Source: an uncultured Oscillospiraceae bacterium (GTDB lineage Bacteria; Bacillota; Clostridia; Oscillospirales; Oscillospiraceae). From it: DNA of 10,769 nucleotides. The position numbers and the translations under genes are program-made. Shown here piece after piece: positions 1-4,502 of this stretch; position 1 is the stretch's first letter; every line of letters starts with the position of its first letter. The notes under the pieces were generated by a model. That model made no database searches. It worked only from the letters and a program-made list of their open reading frames with translations, and was not told the DNA's origin. Location of the stretch: the NCBI GenBank assembly GCA_934646005.1, contig CAKUED010000029.1, forward strand, positions 1-10,769, given 5' to 3'.

Positions 1-13
1 CCCGAACGCACCC

Positions 14-41
14 GTAGGGGCGGACGACCCTGTCCGCCCGG
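14..41 (+). repeat. GTAGGGG palindrome A (GCGGAC stem class)
   Basis: GTAGGGG opens the element. GGGCGGAC (18-25) pairs perfectly with GTCCGCCC (32-39) around the loop GACCCT. It is identical to the element at 5702-5728, including several flanking bases on each side (CCC before, GGC after). Confidence 0.85.
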
Positions 42-123
42 CGGTGCGCATCCGCAAATCGGAACGCGCCAATGCGAAACCGTACAATGTATCACAATTG
101 CCGTAGGAGAGGGGGATGTACCA

Positions 124-242
124 TTTTTACGACACGTTGCGGCAAACCCGTAATTGCCCAACGGGCGGACAGAGGCGTCCGCCCCTACAAGGCGTTGTGC
201 GTTTTCGCCGAAAATGCCTGCAATTTTGTGATTGCCTACCGC
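124..242. repeat. Long dispersed repeat, copy 1 (119 bp)
   Basis: This stretch aligns without gaps to 5824-5942 at a constant offset of 5700 bases. By hand I count about 19 differences in 119 positions, roughly 84% identity. The best-conserved parts are the palindrome at 162-188 and the segment around TTTTCGCCGAAAATGC (212-227). The palindrome immediately after each copy differs in stem class. Confidence 0.8.
162..188 (-). repeat. GTAGGGG palindrome B (GCGGAC class)
   Basis: Reverse orientation, ending CCCCTAC. GGGCGGAC (163-170) pairs with GTCCGCCC (177-184). The loop AGAGGC differs at two bases from the AGGGTC loop of the same class at 2380-2385 and 5871-5876, while the stem is unchanged. 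Confidence 0.8.
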
Positions 243-243
243 G

Positions 244-268
244 CGGGCGGGGCTTGCCCCGCCCCTAC
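244..268 (-). repeat. GTAGGGG palindrome C (GCGGGGC class)
   Basis: Reverse orientation, ending CCCCTAC. GGGCGGGGC (245-253) pairs perfectly with GCCCCGCCC (256-264) around TT. It occupies the same slot, next to the 119-bp repeat, that at 5943-5969 holds a palindrome with an unrelated TCGATG stem. Confidence 0.8.
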
Positions 269-293
269 GTTACGACGAAATACGATACTGCGC

Positions 294-323
294 AAAAAGC
301 AGGCGCTTTTGCGCCTGCTTTTT
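294..323 (-). terminator. Intrinsic terminator of tadA
   Basis: A 13-bp perfect stem, AAAAAGCAGGCGC paired with GCGCCTGCTTTTT around TTTT. Read on the minus strand it ends in CTTTTT, as a Rho-independent terminator should. The A/T ends are symmetrical, so it could also stop plus-strand transcription. It overlaps the last base of the tadA stop codon. Confidence 0.85.
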
Positions 324-784
324 CACTCTTTTTTGCGCTTTTCCCGTAACCTCCTGAAAAACACGCTCAGCATTGCCGAGCACTCTTCTTCCAGCACGCC
401 CGGCACGACTTCCGGCTTTTGGCTGCACGGGAGCATGAACAGATCCACCGCCGAGCCGCAGCAGCCGTTGGTGGGTTCTTTTGCGCCGTAGACCACGCGC
501 GGCAGGCGCGCGTTGATGATCGCGCCGGCGCACATCGGGCACGGCTCGAGCGTCACATACAGCGTACACTGCCACAGCCGCCAGCCGCTGAGCTTGCGGC
601 ACGCCTCGGCGATCGCTTCGATCTCGGCGTGCGCCAGCGCGCTTTTTGCGCTCTCGCGGCGGTTTCGCCCGCGCCCGACGATCTCGCCGTCCCGCACGAC
701 CACGCACCCGACCGGCACCTCGCCCTCGTCCGCCGCCGCCTGCGCCAGCGCCAGCGCCTCGCGCATGAATTTTTCGTCGTCCAT
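323..784 (-). CDS. tadA: tRNA-specific adenosine deaminase TadA
   Basis: A 153-residue deaminase of the TadA type. The family converts adenosine 34 to inosine in the tRNA-Arg(ACG) anticodon, using zinc and a catalytic glutamate, in the cytoplasm. The signature is intact: HAE at residues 52-54 (zinc-binding His52, proton-shuttling Glu54) and PCPMC at 81-85 (zinc-binding Cys82 and Cys85). The length is normal for bacterial TadA. The start is supported by GGGAGGG upstream on the minus strand and by a well-placed promoter at 819-847. The gene follows the repressor gene in the same direction after a 59-bp gap and ends in its own terminator. In many Firmicutes tadA sits near the SRP RNA and dnaX; neither is visible in the bases available downstream. 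Cytosine or guanine deaminases share the fold, but the spacing and length fit TadA best. Confidence 0.93.
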   Translation of the reverse strand: MDDEKFMREALALAQAAADEGEVPVGCVVVRDGEIVGRGRNRRESAKSALAHAEIEAIAEACRKLSGWRLWQCTLYVTLEPCPMCAGAIINARLPRVVYGAKEPTNGCCGSAVDLFMLPCSQKPEVVPGVLEEECSAMLSVFFRRLREKRKKE

Positions 785-818
785 CCGCGTCCCTCCCGTA
801 TTTCCGCGATTTTTCTAC

Positions 819-847
819 ATTGTAATATACCGCCGCCGCCGCGTCAA
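819..847 (-). promoter_or_regulatory. SigA-type promoter for tadA
   Basis: On the minus strand, TTGACG (847-842), exactly 17 bases, then TACAAT (824-819). The -35 box overlaps the stop codon of the upstream repressor gene (844-846), so tadA can be transcribed independently of it. The spacer is a run of CGG triplets. Confidence 0.75.
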
Positions 848-1188
848 CCGAGCAGCGCCGCCAGCAGCATGGCAAGCTCACGCGCGTCAAACGGACGGCT
901 CTCGCCGTCCGTTCCCTGCAATGTCAAGCGCCCGTCGAGGTGCGACAGCGCCGTCTGCGCGATCTTGCACAGCGCCGCGAAATCGCGCGGCTGCGCCTGC
1001 CCCGTGAGCAGAAAATCCGTCGTCGCATCCAGCGCCGCCGCGAGCTTCACCAGCGTCTGGCAGTCCGGCTCTCGCCGCCCCTGTTCGTACATCCCGATCG
1101 CGCTGGGGCTCACGCCCACCTGCCGCGCCAGCGCCTGCTGGCTGAGTTTTTTCTGCCGCCGCAGCGCGGCGATCCGTGCTCCGATCAT
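844..1188 (-). CDS. XRE-family HTH transcriptional regulator
   Basis: A 114-residue protein with an N-terminal Cro/C1-type helix-turn-helix (about residues 3-62). It shows the usual pattern: a LSQQALARQVGVS helix pair, then the recognition stretch SAIGMYEQGRREPD. The C-terminal half is about 45 residues without a recognisable domain and may mediate dimerisation. I place the start at ATG 1188-1186 because AGGAGG lies about seven bases upstream; an in-frame extension to 1302 crosses the divergent promoters and has no such support. The gene diverges from a three-gene plus-strand cassette, and the two promoter regions interlock (1215-1258). By analogy with phage and integrative-element repressors, the protein probably represses itself and the cassette; this is inferred from layout. 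The operator and signal are unknown. Confidence 0.87.
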   Translation of the reverse strand: MIGARIAALRRQKKLSQQALARQVGVSPSAIGMYEQGRREPDCQTLVKLAAALDATTDFLLTGQAQPRDFAALCKIAQTALSHLDGRLTLQGTDGESRPFDARELAMLLAALLG

Positions 1189-1214
1189 GTCCTCGTCCTC
1201 CTGATTTCCTAAAA

Positions 1215-1243
1215 TTTGTAATTTTACACTTGACATCACACAA
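1215..1243 (-). promoter_or_regulatory. Probable promoter of the XRE regulator gene
   Basis: On the minus strand, TTGTGT (1243-1238), 17 bases, then TACAAA (1220-1215). Both boxes are imperfect. The -35 box lies inside the spacer of the plus-strand promoter at 1230-1258, so the two promoters physically overlap and RNA polymerase could not occupy both at once. Confidence 0.45.
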
Positions 1244-1258
1244 TTCGTGTAGTATGCT
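1230..1258 (+). promoter_or_regulatory. SigA-type promoter of the three-gene cassette, with candidate operator
   Basis: A perfect -35 TTGACA (1230-1235), a 17-base spacer and TATGCT (1253-1258). The spacer contains ACAC-AATTC-GTGT, a small dyad. A wider TACAC/GTGTA pair (about 1226-1252) brackets the -35 box. These are the best candidates for the binding site of the divergent XRE protein, but I cannot tell which half-sites matter. Confidence 0.7.
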
Positions 1259-1330
1259 CTGAATGTAAATATTTGGTAATCATTCCGAAATGGAGGGGTC
1301 ATTACGAACGCAAAGCAGCCAAAGCCGCAT

Positions 1331-1516
1331 ATGCCGGACGCGCCGGAGGACGTGGTCGCGCGGTGGTGCAGCCTGTGCGGCGGGGAAATTTACGCGGGCG
1401 AGAGCTATTATGAGCCGGACGGGCGCGCGGTCTGCCGGGACTGTCTGCCGGCATTCGCGCGGAGCTATTTTATCGGTGAGCTGCGCGTGGCGATGCCGCC
1501 GCGCTTTGTGCCATGA
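1331..1516 (+). CDS. Small zinc-ribbon-like protein, first gene of cassette
   Basis: A 61-residue protein of unknown function. It carries two CxxC pairs, Cys13/Cys16 and Cys35/Cys38, about 18 residues apart, as in a structural zinc ribbon; there is no signal peptide or membrane segment. It is the first gene of a tightly packed cassette: its stop overlaps the start of the next gene (ATGA at 1513-1516). ATG 1331 has no ribosome site. The only good one, GGAGGGG (1292-1298), lies some 30 bases upstream, and the same frame is open from there with codons for T-N-A-K-Q-P-K-P-H. Translation may therefore begin at a non-standard codon near 1301 (ATT) or 1304 (ACG). Small proteins of this look are common in prophages and integrative elements of Clostridia, which is a family impression and not a named match. 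Confidence 0.7.
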   Translation: MPDAPEDVVARWCSLCGGEIYAGESYYEPDGRAVCRDCLPAFARSYFIGELRVAMPPRFVP

Positions 1517-1746
1517 CGCTGCGCGAATTATCGAACGACTACCGCGCCGCGGCGCAGCCGATCCGGCAGCGGCTGCGCGAGCTGCGGCAGCGCGAAAAGG
1601 TCGCGACCGACGAGCACGAGCGCTTCTGGATCTCGCGGCGGAAGCTCGTCCTCGGGCAGATGCTCCAGCAGCTCAACGAGCTGGCGGAGCTGACCGGGCA
1701 TTACTACGAAAGGAGCTATTGGCGGGATGAAAAATATCGCCTATGA
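1513..1746 (+). CDS. Small coiled-coil-like hypothetical protein, second gene of cassette
   Basis: A 77-residue hydrophilic protein, rich in Arg, Glu, Gln and Leu and almost certainly helical, with heptad-like leucine spacing through the middle (the IRQRLRELRQREK and LVLGQMLQQLNEL stretches). I recognise no family or catalytic motif. It starts by a 4-base overlap with the zinc-ribbon gene, so the two are probably translationally coupled, and it overlaps the following sigma-like gene by 20 bases. This packing and the small size support a single transcript from 1230-1258. Given its HTH-bearing neighbours it could be a partner subunit or regulator; that is inference from position only. Confidence 0.65.
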   Translation: MTLRELSNDYRAAAQPIRQRLRELRQREKVATDEHERFWISRRKLVLGQMLQQLNELAELTGHYYERSYWRDEKYRL

Positions 1747-1969
1747 CGGCTACTGCGGCCCGCGCATGAGCCGCCAGATGCTGCTTGAGCGCGTGCAGAA
1801 CGTGATCGACAACGAGCTGACCGACAAGCAGCGCCGCGTCTTGCAGGACTATTACCTCGCGCGCAAAAACATCCCCACGCTCGCGCGCGAGTACGGCGTG
1901 AACAAATCCACGGTCTGCCGCACCCTCCAGCGCGCCGAGCGGCAGCTCCGTAGATTTTTGAAATACTGA
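1727..1969 (+). CDS. Sigma-70 region 4-like helix-turn-helix protein, third gene of cassette
   Basis: An 80-residue protein whose C-terminal half reads as a sigma factor region 4. LTDKQRRVLQDYYL (about residues 33-46) is the helix before the turn, and LAREYGVNKSTVCRTLQRAERQLRRF is the helix-turn-helix with its recognition helix. No region 2 is present, so it cannot be a complete sigma factor; it is more likely an activator or phage-type late-gene regulator. AAGGAG (1709-1714) lies 12 bases before ATG 1727, a little far but still the best start. The gene overlaps its predecessor and is the last of the cassette. A hairpin element begins within a few bases of its stop. Confidence is high for the HTH and low for the target. 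Confidence 0.78.
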   Translation: MKNIAYDGYCGPRMSRQMLLERVQNVIDNELTDKQRRVLQDYYLARKNIPTLAREYGVNKSTVCRTLQRAERQLRRFLKY

Positions 1970-1972
1970 AAT

Positions 1973-2083
1973 CTTTTCGCCGAGAGATTTTGGCGCAAGA
2001 CAAGGGTTTGGGGGTGCAGACATACTTTGTGTATTTCAAGCCTCCAAAACCGCCGTATTGCGCCAAAAGATCCGGCGAAAAAG
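1973..2083. repeat. Large imperfect hairpin element, core copy 1
   Basis: About 111 bases forming an extended imperfect inverted repeat centred on ATACTTTGTGTATTTC (2024-2039). The outer arms, CTTTTCGCCG... and ...CGGCGAAAAAG, are nearly complementary, as are the inner ATTTTGGCGCAA and TTGCGCCAAAAGAT. The same core, with many shared blocks, lies inside the element at 4191-4351. This copy lacks the GGCA...TGCC terminal repeats seen there, so it is either trimmed or a separate relative. It begins right after the stop of the sigma-like gene and could fold in that gene's 3' untranslated region. Confidence 0.7.
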
Positions 2084-2261
2084 TGCCCCTGACTGCGAGC
2101 GCAGTCAGGGACGAAGGGTTGTGGGTGGCGGCGCGCAGATGGATCGCGCCGCCGGGGATATGAAGTGCGCTCGCATTGGATAAGCTGCGTGTATATCCTA
2201 GCAGATGGAACGCGCAAAATCCGTCGAAATTTGGGAGATCATAAAAAAGAATCGTTTCGCT
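2084..2261. other. Gene-free interval with two strong hairpins
   Basis: No convincing gene. Two perfect hairpins stand out: CCCTGACTGCG/CGCAGTCAGGG around AG (2087-2110) and GGCGGCGCG/CGCGCCGCC around a nine-base loop (2127-2153). A near-exact direct repeat, GCAGATGGATCGCGC (2135-2149) and GCAGATGGAACGCGC (2201-2215), differs at one base; its first copy covers the loop and 3' arm of the second hairpin. With the terminator that follows, the segment could be the structured 3' end of the cassette mRNA or a small RNA. I see no clear promoter of its own. Confidence 0.5.
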
Positions 2262-2289
2262 CGGGCAAGTTTTTGCCCGGGTGTTTTTG
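2262..2289 (+). terminator. Intrinsic terminator, plus strand
   Basis: CGGGCAA (2262-2268) pairs with TTGCCCG (2273-2279) around GTTT, followed by GGTGTTTTTG. It probably ends the transcript of the three-gene cassette about 290 bases after the last stop codon, or the transcript of a small RNA in between. Confidence 0.7.
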
Positions 2290-2370
2290 CACAAGTACGA
2301 TACAACGCAAAATTCGCCAAATCTGCGTAGGGGTCGCAGGGGTACATTCGTTTTTGATGGTGCGTCCTGC

Positions 2371-2397
2371 CGGGCGGACAGGGTCGTCCGCCCCTAC
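2371..2397 (-). repeat. GTAGGGG palindrome E (GCGGAC class)
   Basis: Reverse orientation. GGGCGGAC (2372-2379) pairs with GTCCGCCC (2386-2393) around AGGGTC, then CTAC. The bases before it (CGTCCTGC) match those before the element at 6109-6133. About 40 bases upstream, 2327-2345, GTAGGGGTCGCAGGGGTAC looks like a decayed or half element with no stem. Confidence 0.8.
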
Positions 2398-2446
2398 AGA
2401 AGATCATACCTTTTCACTTTTCACTCTTCACTATTACCTTCTGCCG

Positions 2447-2483
2447 CAAAAACAAAATTCGGGAGGGGCCGCAAACCCCTCCC
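2447..2483 (-). terminator. Intrinsic terminator of the DUF2156-GNAT operon
   Basis: On the minus strand GGGAGGGG pairs with CCCCTCCC (2461-2468 with 2476-2483) around a 7-base loop, followed by GAATTTTGTTTTTG. It begins some 13 bases after the stop codon of the acetyltransferase gene. It faces the cassette terminator at 2262-2289 across the short convergent interval. Confidence 0.85.
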
Positions 2484-2496
2484 CACTTTATATTCC

Positions 2497-3264
2497 TCAA
2501 TCCAGCGCGAATGCGGCGTACACGGGCTCTTCCGCCCCATCCAGCCAGCGGGTGTAGAAGCCCGCCTCGGGAAGCCAGATTTCCGCCTCGCCCAGCGCCG
2601 CCGCCAGCGCGGGCAGCGCCCGTGCGTCCGGCAGCAGCTCGTCGGCACGCAGGCGTCCGTCCGGCAGCTTGCGCACGGCGGCGCAGCCGAGGGTGCCGGG
2701 GGTGTCGAGCAGATAGAACGTATCGTCCTGCCCCGCGTATTCCAGCGTGGGCTTGTCGTAGCGGATGTGCGGCGTGTCGCCGAGCAGCGTCTCGCGCAGC
2801 CCGGCGTAATTCGCTGCGCTCACGACCTCCGCCCGCCCCTGCGGCGCAGGGAGCTTTTGCAACGAAAATTTTGTGCTCGCGCCCGCAAAGCCCAGCTTTT
2901 CGTACATCGCGCCCAGCTCCGGCGCGAGCGCCGCGAGCATCAGCAGCCGCACGCCGCGGCTTTTGAGCTTTTTTTCGGCGTATTGCAGAAGCCCCCGGCA
3001 CGCGCCGCGATGCCGCCAGCGCTCGTCGGTCGCCACGGCGTAAATATACGCCGCCCGTTCCTCGCGCCCGTCCCGCACGAGCGTCTGCGGCAGGCAGAAC
3101 AGCATCGCGCAGACGTCCTCCCCCTCGCGCGCCGCAAACGCGTCACAGAGCGGGAAGAGCGTACCGAAAAAGGCAGAAATCGCCGCATCCTCGTCGCCGA
3201 ACGCCTGCTTCCACAGCGCGCGCAGCGCCGCGCGGTCAGCATCGCCCGCCCGGGTGTATCTCAT
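2497..3264 (-). CDS. GNAT-family N-acetyltransferase
   Basis: A 255-residue GNAT protein. Residues 1-128 carry the fold: a beta strand AAYIYAVATD (71-80), the acetyl-CoA pyrophosphate loop RHRGAC (84-89) and a late YEKLGF motif (121-126). The usual loop is R/QxxGxG/A, so Cys89 at the last position is unusual. The remaining roughly 125 residues form a second domain of unknown fold, as in two-domain, Eis-like GNATs; the substrate cannot be read from sequence. I start at ATG 3264 because AGGAGG lies six bases upstream and the ATG overlaps the previous stop (ATGA); an ATG at 3282 lies inside the upstream gene with no ribosome site. It is co-transcribed and probably translationally coupled with the DUF2156 gene. 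Confidence 0.85.
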   Translation of the reverse strand: MRYTRAGDADRAALRALWKQAFGDEDAAISAFFGTLFPLCDAFAAREGEDVCAMLFCLPQTLVRDGREERAAYIYAVATDERWRHRGACRGLLQYAEKKLKSRGVRLLMLAALAPELGAMYEKLGFAGASTKFSLQKLPAPQGRAEVVSAANYAGLRETLLGDTPHIRYDKPTLEYAGQDDTFYLLDTPGTLGCAAVRKLPDGRLRADELLPDARALPALAAALGEAEIWLPEAGFYTRWLDGAEEPVYAAFALD

Positions 3265-4163
3265 ACGCCGTCCTCCTGCCATTCGGCGATGTATTTGCGC
3301 AGCAGCAGCGTCGGCTGATACGACTCCTTCGCGCGGCGCAGCCCCTCCTCGCCCATGTCGTCCTCGCGGTTGAGCCAGCGCACGGCGGGGTATTTGTCCG
3401 CCACCATGCGCGAAAACTCGCGGTTGATGAGCGGGTACGCGCCGTCGATGTCCGGGAACGCCTTCTCGAACATCACGTCGTAATACTGCTCGTGCATCCG
3501 CCCGCCGATGGAAAATGCCGCGACGGTATCCCCGATGAACAGCAGCAGCCCGTCCAGGGAAAGCGCCTCAAAATGCTCCATCGCACGGCGCAGGGCGATC
3601 TTTTCGTTGTCGATCTCGCGCCCCGCCGGGTGCTGCGCGTACCAGAGCCGCGCCATTTTGCCGCACAGCGGCAGATTTTCCGGCGTCACGCGCTCGGTGT
3701 GCCAGTCGTCGTGCTCCTGCAAAAAGCGATTGATATGGTTGCGCTTCGCCTGCAATTTCTTGCCGTGCAGCTCGCACAGCTCCTCCACGGTGTAGATATA
3801 GTCGAACGAATCGCGGTACTCCGTGAATGTGAACCGCCCCGGCGCGGAGCGCTCCAGCACCGCGCGCGTCTCGTCCGTCACGCCGCGCAGGGAAAGCCGC
3901 AGCCTGTGCGCCCGCGCCGTGTCGTGGAGCTTTTCGATCACAGGCATCACGTCGCCCTGCCCCGCCGGATACAGGCAGATGAGCTGCCCCGAGTGCGCCA
4001 GCGCCTGCGTCACAAAGCCGTCTACCTCCGCCAGCGCGCCGTAGTAGCCCTCCCAGAAGTACATATTATAAAAGGTGTAGTCCGCACCGGGATAGGCGCA
4101 GCGGTGCAGAATGGGCTGTACCCATGCCGCGTCCGCCGCGGTCGGCGCGTGAAATTCGATCAT
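3261..4163 (-). CDS. DUF2156 / phosphatidylglycerol lysyltransferase C-terminal domain-like protein
   Basis: A 300-residue soluble protein of the DUF2156 type, the GNAT-related fold that forms the catalytic C-terminal domain of MprF-like aminoacyl-phospholipid synthases. Family hallmarks include GKKLQAKRNHINRF (134-147), the FSIGGRM segment (217-223) and the NREDDMGEEGLRRAKESYQP block (265-284). There is no membrane domain, so it is a stand-alone soluble version. Such proteins in Clostridia are often annotated only by domain and their acceptor is unknown. GGAGGG lies eight bases before ATG 4163, making the start clear. The gene leads a two-gene operon with the GNAT. A MITE-like element lies between it and the next plausible promoter, so its mRNA probably carries that element in the leader. 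Confidence 0.87.
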   Translation of the reverse strand: MIEFHAPTAADAAWVQPILHRCAYPGADYTFYNMYFWEGYYGALAEVDGFVTQALAHSGQLICLYPAGQGDVMPVIEKLHDTARAHRLRLSLRGVTDETRAVLERSAPGRFTFTEYRDSFDYIYTVEELCELHGKKLQAKRNHINRFLQEHDDWHTERVTPENLPLCGKMARLWYAQHPAGREIDNEKIALRRAMEHFEALSLDGLLLFIGDTVAAFSIGGRMHEQYYDVMFEKAFPDIDGAYPLINREFSRMVADKYPAVRWLNREDDMGEEGLRRAKESYQPTLLLRKYIAEWQEDGV

Positions 4164-4190
4164 AAAAAATTCCCTCCGTTTCTGCTTCTA

Positions 4191-4351
4191 GGCAACACCG
4201 CGCAATTCGGCAAGCAGATTCGGCGAGAGATTTTTCGCCAAGGCAAGGTTTGGAAAACGCAGGAATACTTTGTGTATTTCGCGTTTTTCAAACCGCAGAT
4301 TTGGCGGAAAATATCCGGCGAAGCGCGCCGACGCAATTGCGTGGTGCTGCC
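4191..4351. mobile_element. MITE-like element with terminal inverted repeats and TA flanks
   Basis: A 161-base non-coding element. Its ends, GGCAACACCGCGCAATT (4191-4207) and AATTGCGTGGTGCTGCC (4335-4351), are inverted repeats matching at 15 of 17 positions. It is flanked on both sides by TA (4189-4190 and 4352-4353), the target duplication typical of IS630/Tc1-mariner elements. The interior is itself an extended hairpin centred on AATACTTTGTGTATTTC (4264-4280). It encodes no protein, so a transposase would have to act in trans. A related core lies at 1973-2083. It sits between the start of the DUF2156 gene and the rpsF promoter. The TA could be chance, being only two bases. Confidence 0.72.
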
Positions 4352-4354
4352 TAT

Positions 4355-4373
4355 AGTATATCATGCGCGTCAA
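4355..4373 (-). promoter_or_regulatory. Possible extended -10 promoter for the DUF2156-GNAT operon
   Basis: On the minus strand TGATATACT reads as an extended -10 (TG at 4363-4362, TATACT at 4360-4355) directly abutting the MITE-like element. TTGACG (4373-4368) is present but only seven bases away, too close to act as its -35. If used, transcription would start inside the element and place nearly all of it in the 5' untranslated region. Confidence 0.35.
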
Positions 4374-4386
4374 CCCGATTTTTTTG

Positions 4387-4415
4387 TTGACAAATCGGGA
4401 AAAACCGTCTATAAT
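4387..4415 (+). promoter_or_regulatory. Consensus SigA promoter of the rpsF-ssb-rpsR operon
   Basis: A perfect TTGACA (4387-4392), exactly 17 bases, and a perfect TATAAT (4410-4415), as expected for a highly expressed ribosomal operon. An inverted repeat, CCCGATTT (4374-4381) and AAATCGGG (4392-4399), surrounds the -35 box and could be an operator; nothing in the window identifies a binding protein. Confidence 0.93.
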
Positions 4416-4453
4416 TCTCTAGTCTGCCGCAGTATGCAGTGCAGATAATCCTT

Positions 4454-4475
4454 ACCGCTGACAGGGTTCAGCGGT
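4454..4475 (+). promoter_or_regulatory. rpsF leader hairpin, candidate S6:S18 autoregulatory site
   Basis: ACCGCTGA (4454-4461) pairs perfectly with TCAGCGGT (4468-4475) around CAGGGT, ending about 10 bases before the ribosome site of rpsF (4485-4495). In several bacteria the S6:S18 complex binds a structured rpsF leader containing a conserved CCG and represses the operon. Position and an ACCG sequence agree with that, but here the CCG is drawn inside a helix, not a bulge. I did not fold the whole leader, so identity with the known motif is unproven. Confidence 0.45.
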
Positions 4476-4502
4476 CATCAGTCCAGAAGGAGGTGCAACA
4501 TC

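Larger units (their letters stand above)
1..293. repeat. Gene-free repeat cluster 1 (GTAGGGG palindromes)
   Basis: I find no credible gene here. The stretch holds three well-formed short palindromes (14-41, 162-188, 244-268) and a decayed-looking one near 103-122 that begins GTAGGAG. They are separated by about 50-120 bases of moderately AT-richer sequence. The order of elements and the sequence between them resemble the cluster at 5699-5969, so the two look like paralogous copies of one composite block. The cluster lies just beyond the terminator of tadA. Open frames crossing it have no ribosome site and read through the palindromes. Confidence 0.8.

Noticed and set aside
1..293. SRP RNA downstream of tadA, as in Bacillus
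   Set aside because: I could not find the conserved SRP domain IV motifs on the minus strand; only repeats are visible, and the window ends.
72..491. A 139-codon plus-strand frame over repeat cluster 1
   Set aside because: It has no ribosome site, passes through palindromes and the terminator, and ends inside tadA antisense.
2205..2330. A 41-codon frame beginning MERAKSVEIW
   Set aside because: The first dozen residues look protein-like, but there is no ribosome site, and the frame runs straight through the terminator hairpin and into a degenerate palindrome.
3265..3282. Upstream ATG for the GNAT gene
   Set aside because: It lies within the DUF2156 gene with no ribosome site, while ATG 3264 has AGGAGG six bases upstream and an ATGA overlap.
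2281..3318. A 345-codon plus-strand open frame opposite the GNAT gene
   Set aside because: It begins at a terminator, crosses a palindrome and a second terminator, then shadows the GNAT coding strand.
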